From Cheiracanthium punctorium (lineage: Eukaryota; Arthropoda; Arachnida; Araneae; Cheiracanthiidae), in assembly GCA_038373885.1 (NCBI GenBank), contig JAWZYV010016974.1, positions 1-64,000 of the forward strand: a stretch of DNA of 64,000 nt, written 5' to 3'. Positions 10,954-21,480 of the stretch are shown here, in pieces (positions within the stretch are counted from its first letter, which is position 1; every line of letters begins with the position of its first letter). The translations under genes and the position numbers were made by a program. The notes beneath the pieces were generated by a model. It made no database searches, was not told where the DNA came from, and saw only the letters and a program-made list of their open reading frames with translations.

Positions 10954-11585
10954 TATCAAAAAGAAGAGACAACAGAAAGGGCTTGTGAGCGTTGGATTTG
11001 CGCAATCACTCCAGTAGATCATTCATTTGCGTTCGCATAGCTTGGCTTATGGCGAAAGACAGTGCCGTAAAAATAGGTAGGCATGGCAGGGCGAATGCCC
11101 GGGGCCCCCACATGTAGGGGCCTCAAAATCCATACAACTATTTCTTCAACCACTTGGATTTTTTATCTTTTATAACGTCTTAGATTTGTACATTTACTAT
11201 TCAAAACAGATCACCTAACACTGTTTAAGCAGAAAACAAAAAAGTTGCTTACTGTTTACAAAATAGCTAACAGCTCACCAACAGATCCGCTGTATTACGA
11301 TACGTACAGCTGATTATGAAAAGTTAAATTTACATACCAGTATTTCTAGAACCAAAGTTCTTTAACTAATGACCTTGTGTTCCCTTTATTTGTATTCTAG
11401 AAAAACATGATCTATGGGCCTCAAAAAGCCACTCTGAAGCAAGCATCCCTTTTGGGGGGCCCTTTTATTTCTTAAAATTATCATATCACTTAGGTAATTT
11501 AAAACAAATGGCAGTTTTTTCTTTTTGTTGTAATTATTACTTACAAATATTTTATGTACTTACAAATAATGAGCAGATGCATAAT
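10954..11585. other. Intergenic, possible worn hAT MITE
   Basis: No gene. From about 11090 the sequence CAGGGCGAATGCCCGGGGCC faces a weakly inverted GAGGCCC-type stretch at about 11410-11440, which could be a worn hAT MITE. The candidate flanks match at only 5 of 8 positions, so this is not called as an element. Confidence 0.3.
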
Positions 11586-11762
11586 CAGTGGTGTACACCG
11601 ACTTTCTTTAAGAGAAGGGGGGAATGGAAGTAATCTTTTGGTTAAATAAAAGCCATAATCTATATGTTTAAAATTAAAACTGTGCGGACTTTATGTTAAA
11701 AATGCATGGACAAAGGGGGAGGGACTGAATCCTCACCCCCACACCATTTGTGCACGCCACTG
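11586..11762. mobile_element. hAT MITE (CAGTGGYGTAC family), copy 1
   Basis: 177 bp, ends CAGTGGTGTACACC and GTGCACGCCACTG, with G-rich and C-rich runs inside. The flanking octamers TGCATAAT and AGCATAGT agree at 6 of 8 positions. A second copy at 23302-23555 has a perfect duplication, which supports the boundaries. Confidence 0.82.
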
Positions 11763-11983
11763 AGCATAGTAAATATATGGAGCTGAACCACACTTTTCTA
11801 GAGTAAGTCAATGCTCGGAAATTTCTTTTTCCTTTTAATGAGGATCTAAATTAGGAATGGCATGGCATACAAAGGTCCAAATGCCAATTAACACGCTCTA
11901 CTTTTTCTCGCATATCGTAAAACTCAAAATTAGCCAACTTAAATTGACACTTTGTCCTTTATTTCCCCCCCCCCTCCAAAAAC

Positions 11984-12029
11984 CAAAGACATTAGAATAT
12001 ACTAGAACGAGTATATTCTAATGTCTTTG
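11984..12029. repeat. Perfect 20-bp inverted repeat (hairpin)
   Basis: Arms 11984-12003 and 12010-12029 are exact reverse complements (CAAAGACATTAGAATATACT on the left) around a 6-base loop AGAACG. The short phrase CCAAAAACCA flanks both sides. Function unknown. Confidence 0.95.
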
Positions 12030-12439
12030 CCAAAAACCAATGGTTTGAGTCCCTCTTGCAAAATATTTTAATATTTGTTGGTCGTCTTTTTCTTTTACTT
12101 GTGCAATAATCAGAGTTCACATTATTTTACATTCATTATACAAATGATTCGATAATTATTTGTATAAAAACCCAAATTAAAAATAAAAATAAATGTTATA
12201 TTCCAGCTGGAATTCATGTAAAATCCATTAAATACTTCAGTATATGAAATTAAAAATACCTTGTTGTTACAAACCAACTGCTCTATTAATGGCTAAAAAC
12301 GCTTTTATAAGGAATAATACTACTTACATCATGAACACATAAGAGCTATATTGATGATTTATTAATGTTTCTGTGTTGTTTTGTGTTAAGGTAAAGCTAC
12401 GAAAGAGCTATCTGCTTAGAAGGGGTGCAATGGGAGGAG
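12030..12439. other. AT-rich intergenic
   Basis: No gene, repeat or structured element recognised. Confidence 0.4.
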
Positions 12440-12566
12440 GACCTCTAACGCGTATTCACGTTACATCTGGAGAAAACCGCCCAAAACTTCGATAGCCGGA
12501 CGGCAGGATAGAACCCTGCCTTCAGAACCTTCACAGAGACCTTCACAATTCAGTCATCTTACCATG
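12440..12566 (-). repeat. tRNA-derived SINE, copy 1
   Basis: Minus-strand copy of a family with a tRNA-like head and a conserved tail containing ACATCTGGAGAAAA on the plus strand and an ACGCGT(T/A) end. The tail matches 38274, 54775 and 62760. Box-B-like GGGTTC is visible near 12515. TSDs not identified. Confidence 0.55.
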
Positions 12567-12639
12567 TTGTATGTTGAGTGTTATTCCCCAATGGTGAGCG
12601 GAAAAAACGCGACTTTAATAGTGACATAGGATGTAACAT

Positions 12640-13050
12640 GGTCGTTATATGCTAGTCGATGAGGCAAGAGCGCAGCCAGAAAATTTTGTCGAGGGGGTTG
12701 TATAAGATACAATTTTGTATTGATAAACTTAATTTCTTATTGACGACAAAAATCTGAAAGCTCTTAATAACTAATTTTGAAAGTTTCGCAGGGAGGTATA
12801 TCCCGATATCCCACTCCATGGTTACGCTTCTGCAGTGACGTACGAAATGGGGGGCGGCTTTGGGGCTCGAGCCCCCTCCCCATACCTTTGGAGGATGATA
12901 GAAAATAACCATATATCGGTGTCTTTTCCAGTGTCCAGAATCCACATACTTTATTTTTTGTCTGGAAACCGATCATTAGCGAAATACTCGATACATTAAT
13001 TCCTCACCCTTGTTTTTTTTTCCGGGAAAAAAAAACGGTCACTCAATAGT
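12640..13050. other. Intergenic with a possible MITE end
   Basis: Near 12662 the sequence CAAGAGCGCAGCCAGAAAATTT resembles the start of the CAGGGGCGTAGCCA MITE family, but no matching right end is present. No gene seen. Confidence 0.35.
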
Positions 13051-13665
13051 TGTTTGTGGGTGGAATAGCGAACGGAAGTCTTCATGTCAATTGTGAAAGC
13101 AGCGGTCATCTTGCAACTTGTCACCGCTCTGGCGCCTTATCTCGCAATCTGTTCGGAGGTGTCCTATTGTTGAGGGGGAAAAATTCTTCCGGTGACAGGG
13201 CGCACCTACTTCCACGTGCTGAGAGAGCTCGCAATCCGTAGGTCCATTCTGTTCTGGAGTGAGAGGTCATCCATCGTTTCGGCAAATCCAAAAGACACCG
13301 GGCAATTATGTCCTTGGGACATCTCTCTCCCGACATTTCTGTTTTAACTGGAACTCTGTAGTAGGGGAACGGTCCAAATCGTCGAATCCCAAATCGTCGA
13401 ATGAATTAGCAACAGATGTCTCATTAGGCTGGGGAGCTAGTAAAAATCCAAAATGTAAATGTGTTATCTCCTTTTCCATCGGAGAGAGAATCTTTGCTGT
13501 CTAGGAGAGGAAGCAAGTTGACCCTGACCCTAGCTGCCCTCCCCCTCCTCGCGGTCACTTCTATGCTCGCGGTAGCTCCCTTCGGCTCGTGTCCAGCTGT
13601 CATGGAGTAGCTGTCATTTATCATCAATAATGGGGCTGAAACCGTGATCCGCCACAAAAATTACA
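13051..13665. other. GC-richer block of unknown identity
   Basis: This block is clearly more GC-rich than its surroundings. It gives overlapping frames on both strands (minus 13121-13336 and 13424-13657; plus 13050-13241 and 13259-13504), none with a domain I recognise. It could be an LTR, a retroelement leader or a decayed coding region. Confidence 0.3.
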
Positions 13666-13940
13666 GGGGATGTTGTCAGCAAATGAATAGTGTAGAATAA
13701 TTACTTTTTTTTTTCTTTAATGATGCACTATGACATATTTTAAATCTCGAGATAAAACTTCTATTCATAGATTTTTGAGGGGGGGGGGGAAGTTTTTGAA
13801 AAAATGCATTAGTGCAGGAAGTTTTTGCATTAAAAATGCTTTTTGAGAAAACACGGTTTAAAGTTACCTTACTGTTTTTAAGCATAAGTTGCTTCCTAGC
13901 ACGCGTTGCTTCCTAGAACGTCTTTAATTTTTTTTGATTA

Positions 13941-13970
13941 ATTATTATTGATATTATTATTATTATTATT
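13941..13970. repeat. (ATT)n microsatellite
   Basis: Trinucleotide run of ATT/TAT within AT-rich sequence. Confidence 0.9.
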
Positions 13971-14381
13971 TACAGGGAACCCATCTCAGACTCTAACATT
14001 TCAAAGATTTAATTTTTAAAAAAATCTAGTACACACAAGGTTGAGGGTTTTTTCCCTAAAAAACAGATATTTTTAATTCTGTGTGTTTTTTTACGGGGCC
14101 CTTTTTTTGCCTCCTCCCATAGAAAACAGTAGATATAAATAAACTATTGCTTCAAAATGTATCTAACATGAATAACTAAAAATTAACCAGCTGCAAAATT
14201 TGGTCCCGCTACTATAATAAATACTCAACATTGGGATAATAAATACAAAAATATTCTGGAACATTTTATTTGGTTAAATAGGTAATGAAATTGACGATTG
14301 AAAATAAATATTTTAATTGAAATATTTATTATCCTACATATTATCATCGAACTACGGCATTTCAATTTGCATCTTAAACAA

Positions 14382-14433
14382 TCTCTCTCTCTCTCTCTCT
14401 TTCCTTCTTTCTTTCTTTCTTTCTTTTTTTTTT
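14382..14433. repeat. (CT)n / (CTTT)n microsatellite
   Basis: About ten CT units followed by CTTT units and a T run. Confidence 0.95.
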
Positions 14434-14790
14434 TACTGTTATAACATCCTTCTTTGTATGGTGTGATATGTAAGTTGCTTTGTATTGCTGCTTGTAATAT
14501 TTATCCATTTGGATAGAGCATACAACCTTAAAACAACAATTATTAATTTAATAATGCTGAAAAGTTTAAGCACAACTAAAACCTTCTGCTTTTGTATAAA
14601 ATTATCATCAAGGAAATTTTCAAAATGTTCACATTTATGTTTCTGCTTGCATTGCAAGAAGTTAGTTTTGTTTCGTTTGAAAACTAACCCCCAATTCAAT
14701 TTTTATTTCAAAGATTTTCTGTTAGAAGTAAATTTTACTAAGAAACTAGTTTAACACGCTGATGACAGAAATAAATATTCTTACCTTACG
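14434..14790. other. AT-rich intergenic
   Basis: Opposing 86-89 residue frames overlap here (plus 14485-14754, minus 14439-14699). Neither has a recognisable motif, and both look like chance frames in AT-rich DNA. Confidence 0.35.
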
Positions 14791-15946
14791 TCTATAATAA
14801 TAAAAATAAATGTTTGTTAATCTGTCTGTCTGTATGTGTACGGTCTCCAGACAAACCTACTGCACGCAGAACTCTGAAAATTTGAATATATAAGCCCATG
14901 AGTCCGATAATGTGCACCTGAGAATCAGAATTTTAAAATTTTAATTACTTTTTTAATTATTAATTAAAAACCGTTTTCAGGATGCCATGCTCGGCGAGTT
15001 TCGCCAGCATGATACTGTGAAACAAAATCGCATGCATTGAAAAACATGAAATGGCACGGAAATTTAGTCAGTTTTGCGCCAATCAATATCAATAAAAATG
15101 AATGTCTGAAAACCTGCATGCGTGCGATGTCCAGAAAAAACTACTGGACGCAGAACTCTGAAAATTCGAACATACGAGCCCATTCCTTCGGTAATGTACA
15201 CCTGAGGCTCAGAATTTTGAAGTTTTAATTACTTTTTAAATTATTAATTAAAAACCGATTTTAGATCGTCATGTTTGGCGAACTTTGGCCTCATGAAAAG
15301 ATTTATGCTTTAAGTGAGTGGTAACTGCAAAAGTAAAAAACCGTTTTTTACGTTGCCATGCTTGGCGGGTTTCGCCCGAATGCTACTATAAAACAAATCG
15401 TTTGCATTTGAGAAGCATGAAATGGCACGACAATTTCATCAGGTTTACGCCAAATCTATCTATCTCTATAATAATAAAAATGAATGTTTGTAAATCTGTC
15501 TGTGTGCGGTCTCCAGACAAATCTACTGCACACAGAACTCTGAAAATTTGAATATATAAGCCCATGAATGCCGATAATGTGCACCTGAGAATCAGAACTT
15601 TAAAATTTTAATTACTTTTTAGCTATTAATTAACCCATTTGTGCCTGGATATTTTTGCGACTTTCTTCGATTTTTACTGATAACAGAAATAATAGATATA
15701 AAGGAAAAATAATAAACGCTAGGAAAAATAAATAACGTTTTCGACTAATAGCGAAAATGCCGTCCCAAAAAAGGGACACTAGGCATAAATGGTTTAAAAA
15801 CCGTTTTTAGGTGGTCATGCTTGGCGAGTGTCGCCCATACAAAATGGTTTATGCTTTGAAATAAAGCACAAATTCTATTTGCACAATCATGTGCATTTGA
15901 AAAACATGAAATGGCATGGAAATTAGGTTAGTTTTGTTTTACGTCA
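14791..15946. repeat. Complex tandem repeat, about three units of 290-380 bp
   Basis: The units begin with TCTATAATAATAAAAATGAA (14791, about 15083, 15462). Each carries GTCTCCAGACAAA, a CTGAAAATTTGAATATATAAG block, an AATTAAAAACCG block and a TGGCGAGTTTCGCC-type block. The third unit is interrupted by a TTAA-flanked MITE at 15634-15793. Ends of this kind recur at 18540-18600. The superfamily is not certain. Confidence 0.8.
15634..15793. mobile_element. piggyBac-like MITE with TTAA target duplication
   Basis: 160 bp, ends CCCATTTGTGCCTGG and, reversed, ACCATTTATGCCTAG, flanked by TTAA at 15630-15633 and 15794-15797. The other units of the surrounding tandem repeat have an uninterrupted ATTAATTAAAAACCG here, which is the empty site. 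TTAA targeting fits piggyBac; Kolobok-type elements also use TTAA. Confidence 0.85.
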
Positions 15947-16255
15947 CTAGGGGCCAAAGCTCGTAGACTCGCTTTTCGTACAAGGCATTCGGCCCCTAAT
16001 AAGGCTTATTCCTAAAAAAGGCATAATTGACAAAACCCAAAGATTGGATCTGATAGAATATTACTTAGCTACACATTCCTTGGTTCTTGCATGTTCCTTA
16101 GAACAACTTCACAACCTATGGAACACCTTGCGTATATAGCCATCCATGGCGATTTTTCATAATTTACCGACTTACGTTTACCTATAGTTAACAATTATTT
16201 TTAAGAAAACAGTTCTTCATATGTTTTCTTTGATAAAAGCTACGGAACAGGTATT
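15947..16255 (-). mobile_element. Helitron, copy H2 (3' part only)
   Basis: Minus-strand copy of the H1 family beginning with CTAGGGGCC (3' terminus) and matching H1 to about 16251, where similarity stops. The 5' half is missing. It abuts the tandem repeat ending at 15946. Confidence 0.75.
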
Positions 16256-17536
16256 ATATCTTAAGAAGAATATTTCGTGAAGGTTATTTGTCAAAAAAGT
16301 TTACTTTGGTTCCTTTGTACGTTGGCAAGTGTCACCAACTTCTTTGTTTAGTACAAAAGAACAAACGACCGTACAGCCAACTGCTTGTCTGTTGTATTTT
16401 AATCGTGTTTTTGTTACTTAATAACTGAGGTTGTGGATTTTCTTTGTGACATTGTGCTATTTTCTAGATTTTTAGTGAATAAGGAAAAAATTTTCAGCAT
16501 GTCACCAACTAAATTCAGCTTTTGGATATCCAACTATTCAAAGATGGAGTGTAGGCACGTTCCGTTCTCCACAAAACTAACGAAATCAGAAAATTCAGTG
16601 TATTTTACCTCGAAATGCAATTTTGTTCCATGTACAGTGTCGTCCCGGAAAAGAGAGAGCCCCCTTCCTCCCCCCCGCGATTTTTTTTTTTTGAAGCCCC
16701 TATGAATTGATCATATAACTAACAAAGTTTTATGCAATCCTTTGGATTTATGTTGCAAAACAAATAAAGATTATTAATTGTAAAGATTTAAAAAAATGAA
16801 ATAAATGCTAGATTTGTAAGTTCAATTTATCTGAAATATAACGATTATTTTAATATTTAAATATTCGAAAGACTTTTTTACACAAATCAAGTGTTTTAAT
16901 TATGATTGACTCTACTTTTATCAAATAGTAGTAAATAGCTCCTTCTTCTCACAGGGAGAATAGCGTTCTTTATTTCATTTATTTCGTTTCGCGTTCTTTC
17001 ATTTTTTTTTTCTATTAAAAAAGAAAAAAAAATCCGATGAATTTTATGATAATATCAGATGAGAAATTTTTGAGGAACACTATAGCACAAAAATAACTGA
17101 GGAATAGCGATTTAGTGGGTACGTGTACGATTTAGTAGGAAGAAGGAGTTGATGCTTGCGTAAATGTCAATCCTTCATAGGGGGTTGTACTTATGCTAGG
17201 TGAAAATGTCGCGAAGTTTCAATAAGATTGCATATTTTTAAGTTTTATATAATGATAGAAAGAATGTCCACTCTAAATCGATATTTTGTTGAGCAAAAAT
17301 TACTTGATTGGAATTTTTTGTGAAATATCTGGCAATACATCACCAAGAATCGAAAGCTTTGGCAATCATTAGGCTTTTTTTTTTCCATTTTGCACTTATC
17401 TACAAAGGTTATAAAATCATTACACAAGACATTTGCAAGCTTACTTGAAATTTAAAAATGAATTATAGCTTCTACAGAAAATAAAGAATATCAATCTAAT
17501 AATTCATAGGCCACAAAAGGTTTATTATTATTTACA
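16256..17536. other. AT-rich intergenic
   Basis: No element boundary found. The frame at 16433-16705 has no recognisable domain and ends in a homopolymer-rich segment. Confidence 0.35.
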
Positions 17537-18604
17537 CTAGCTGCAGTACCCGTTCTTCGCACGGGAATGAATGGACTTTTGAATATTACGATTTCTTGTG
17601 ATTACTATTTATTGTAATACAGAGATATAGCAAAAATGGATATCGCGTTATATTGTGTTCATAATCATGAATACCGAATTTCAAGGCATTTGTATGGTGA
17701 AGAAGGCGATGCGGCGTAGCGCAATCTACTGTCGAGTTTTAGCAAAACGGATACGGCGAAAATATTCTTCTCATTCAGATATCGATGTATACGAATTTTC
17801 ATGACGATCGGCTCGATAGTCCTGAAGTTCATGTGTTGACGTGACATCTAGTGTCAAGTTATAGGAAAATGGATAGCTCCAAACTCTTCCCTTTGTTCAA
17901 ATATCTATGTATACCTATTTTCATAGCCATCAGTTGCACAGTCAAGAATTGATACACTGCAGGGCCATCTAGTAGTTAATAAAAGTAATGCTTTGCTACA
18001 GCGTCGTCAAGTGGCGAATTATAGCAAAATGGATAACGCCAAAATATTCTCATTGTTCAAATAGCTATGTATACTGATTTTCATAGCGACCGTTTGAATG
18101 GTCAAGAATTTGGCCTGCTGCAGTGTCATCTAGTGGCGAGTTCAAATAATAATGCATTGCAGTGCCATCTAGTGGTGAGTGACATCAAAAGGAACACAGT
18201 TAGAATATATTCTTCGTGCTCAAATGTGTAAGTATAAAAAATTTTATGCCGATCGGTCGAACGGTATAGAAGTTGATGCGTTGCAGCGCCATTTAGCGGC
18301 TAGTTACAACAAAATGGATAGTGAAAAATATTCTCCGTGTTCTAATATCCGCGTGTACCAAATTTCATCGAAATTGGTTGGACGATATTCGCATAGTAAA
18401 CGGCTGAACGGAATAGAATTTGACGTTCTTCTGCGCCACCTAGTGGCAAGTTAGAGGAAAACGGATAGCATAAAAACCTTCTCCATGATAAAAGACTTAG
18501 GCGAACCAAATTTCATGGCAATCAGTGAAACGGTGCTGGAGTTTTTCAACCTCATACACACATACCAACATTCATTTTTATCTATAGCCATTGTTATTAT
18601 ATAT
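17537..18604. repeat. Tandem array with GCGCCATCTAGTGG units
   Basis: Opens with CTAGCTGCAGTACCCG, then about six diverged units of roughly 145 bp. Each holds an AAAATGGATA phrase, a TTCTCNNTGTTCAAAT phrase, CTATGTATAC-ATTTTCAT and a near-palindromic GCGCCATCTAGTGGC. It closes with ACATTCATTTTTATCTATA, the reverse of the repeat start at 14791 and 15462. Spurious 60-90 residue frames here are not genes. Confidence 0.85.
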
Positions 18605-18959
18605 ACCAGTCTCAAATAAAATCCAGTTTCAAATCTAAGTCTCGCCAAAGTGCCAATACACCATTTTGCAAGAGTTTTTTCAGGGAATCATTCGAAGCAT
18701 TGACTTAGCAGCAATCAAAATGGGAAACGGTTGGACCGCCAAACAGTAAAGCAGGCATATTTTTAAAATTATCAACTATAACGTGTTTTATTCATGGTTA
18801 CCTCGATGAGAAGAGTTCAATTTTCTGAAATTTGGCGGAATTCCCCAAGTTAAATCAATGTACTCAATTGGAGAGATTTCTGAAGCGAGATCGTTTGAAA
18901 TGCCCTAATAACTGCATTATTTCTGCACGGATAATTAAAATTTAATGCTGTATTCTAAT

Positions 18960-20141
18960 AAAACCTATACACTTGTTTTCAAAAATGCTATTTCCTTAAG
19001 CTCTCAGTAAATTGCGCCAAAAATGATATAACTGTGCAAACCGCTAGAACTCACTTTCTAAAAATCGGCCTATCAGCCATTTTATTTTTCGCCAAACTAA
19101 AAACATTTACATATTAGTCTCGGAAATCTTCAATCCTCATTGTTTTCCGTATAAAACATTTGATTCCTGCTCTCATTTCTCATGCGCACACGATATTATA
19201 ATTAAAAAAATAACCTTGCAAATGTAAACTAAAAAAAAAATCATTATTATTCTTTTATTGTTACTTTAAGAATTTAAAACATTTTATTCGGCAAAATCGC
19301 CACACACGGCAACCACGATGCTTATTTCACACTTTTTTTCACTACAGGGGTTAAAATTACGGAAAGCTTTCTGTGTTATAACATAAAAAATTCCGGGAAC
19401 GGGTGGATTTTCAACGTTTTAAAGTGGATTATCATTTATTCTATATTATTCTACATATCTGTGCAAAATTTCAGGCTGATAGGTCCATTTTTGTGGATTT
19501 GTATACTACCTAAATCGACGAACTGGCAAACAGAATTTCACTTTTATTTATAAGATAACCTACGCTTGTCTTTAAAAGTGCACTCACATTAAATTGCGCC
19601 AAGCGCTAGAATCATCTTCTGAAAATCGCATATCAACCATTTTATTTTTCGCCAAATTAAAAAGTTGCACATTTTATTCTCGGAAAATTTCTAAATCCTA
19701 TTTTTAATTTGAGTATAAAAGAGTTCATTCCTGCTCTGATTTCACATGTACACGATATTTTAATTAAAAAACAGCCTTACAAATATTCTAAACAGAAAAA
19801 AAGATTATTCTTTTATTCTTAATTCAAGAGTCTAAATCATATAATAAATTTGCCAAACATGGCAACCTCGATGCTTATTTCTCACTTTTTCACTGCAGGG
19901 ATTACATGCGGTATTGAGGAAAGCAAAAATTGGTGTTTTTGACAAGGTTTTTTATCAATATTTCCTAAACTAATTTGAATTTCGAAAAAATTGCTTCGAG
20001 GTGTGTCGGGACCCGTGCTGGAGAATTTCCGTACAAAATTTGGTAGGTCTACGATCACCCGTCTGCGAGCTACGCGAGACACAGACAGACAAACTAACGG
20101 ACTAACGGACAGTTTACGCATTGCTTTATTTATATAGATGC
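18960..20141. repeat. Two-copy direct repeat, about 580-bp period
   Basis: The segment 18961-19345 is repeated at about 19556-19910 with an offset near 582 bp. Shared phrases include AAATTGCGCCAA, CATTTTATTTTTCGCCAAA and GGCAACC-CGATGCTTATTTC. The second copy ends with CAGACAGACAAACTAACGG and GCTTTATTTATATAGAT, a tail similar to the tandem-repeat family upstream. Confidence 0.8.
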
Positions 20142-21402
20142 TAATCAGAATTTGAGAAATTGCAAAACTATATCAAGTCTGACGTGGCGTTTAAGTTACG
20201 CATTTGCTTACCGTTTGTGGAACAGATTAGAAGACTTAAAAACAATACTTGAAAGACAAAATCAGCGCATTTTCATTTTAATACAGCAAAATATATTTTT
20301 TTTTCTTCGAAATTTCTGTTTTATTATTTACAAAAATTCCGTACCTCTGATGATATGAAATTTGGTGACATAATAGGTGGTTGCTCTGCTTAAATTATAG
20401 GCGTTGAATTTTTAAAATATGATTACATTTTTAGATTTGCAAAAATCGTTTCAAAATTCGTAAATTTTGTGTCAGCATTTCGAAATAAAGACTACAGGGA
20501 ATGGAAGGAAATTTGGAGACATAATAAGTGGTCGCTCAAATTCAATTCTAGGCTTCCAATTTTGCTAAGATGTTGATTAGATTCGACATTTTATGAAAAT
20601 TATTTCAAAATGCATAAATATTCGTTCGCGCATCACAAAATAACCACTAACGCGAATCAAATAAAATTACTTAATTACTCTCTATTCTGTAATCTTTTAA
20701 CAATATACAAAAATTATAACTTTTCTTTCTTTTCTTTTAACAATATGCTACTCCCATTCATTGTACTCCTATACAATGCTGACGAAAGTTCTTGCTTTTT
20801 GGAAATTTGCATTCAGTACTAACCTATGGACAATGGGTACTTCAGTTATAGTAAATAAATAAAAATATGCGTTACTTTAAACTAATCTGTTCCCTACTTG
20901 AAATTTTTGGCAATTTTTTACCACTCCAAGTTACATTGTTAGGATATAGAATAGTGAAGAATTAATACTTCTGTAATATCCATAGTTAAAAAGCTTGACG
21001 TCGAAAATTAAAGGCCACATGAAATTAATAATTTCTGTCGCAGTCATTTACATCATAATCAAAATAAATTAGCACTTTCTTGAAATAGGTCTTCTGTATT
21101 ACCCATTTTAACATTCTTTCATTAAATTAAACTTTTCTGCTGAACCACTACGATTATGTAGTAAACCGAGCATCGCGGTTTCGTTCGTTTTCTAACTATA
21201 TTATGTATCAACAAATTTGATGCAATACACCGATTATAATACACTTTCCTATACAAGAGCAAAGAAGAGAATATAGCGATTTTAAACAGTTTGAAACGCA
21301 ATGTTATTAGCTAATAATTTGAATGTGAAAGAAAAAAATTAAATGTAAATAAGACCAAATATAATTTGATAAATATTCACTGCTGCGTATAGTACAGTGG
21401 AG
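20142..21402. other. AT-rich intergenic with weak repeats
   Basis: No gene. The segment 20400-20680 has two diverged units built on AAAAATCGTTTCAAAAT and an ATAATA-GTGGTCGCTC phrase, related to 9170-9560. Frames at 20152-20358 and 20610-20822 carry no recognised motif. Confidence 0.35.
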
Positions 21403-21480
21403 CTCGCTTATAACGAACGTGAAGGGACCGCGATATTAGCTCGTTATAACTGAGTGCTCGTAAAAAATGCTGATTCATGA
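21401..21480. mobile_element. pogo/Tigger-like terminus, solo
   Basis: TA followed by CAGTGGAGCTCGCTTATAAC and a GCTCGTTATAACTGAG repeat, typical of pogo/Tigger ends. No matching right end was found, so it is truncated. Confidence 0.55.

Noticed and set aside
11090..11440. Possible hAT MITE with GGGCC-rich ends
   Set aside because: Inverted ends weak and candidate duplications match only 5 of 8; listed as intergenic only.
13380..13440. Possible DIRS-type RNase H motif (TDVSLGWGA)
   Set aside because: Only one short motif, no flanking RT or RNase H sequence in any frame; too weak to annotate.
18179..18454. 91-residue frame in the tandem array
   Set aside because: Encoded by two repeat units; an artefact of the array, not a protein gene.
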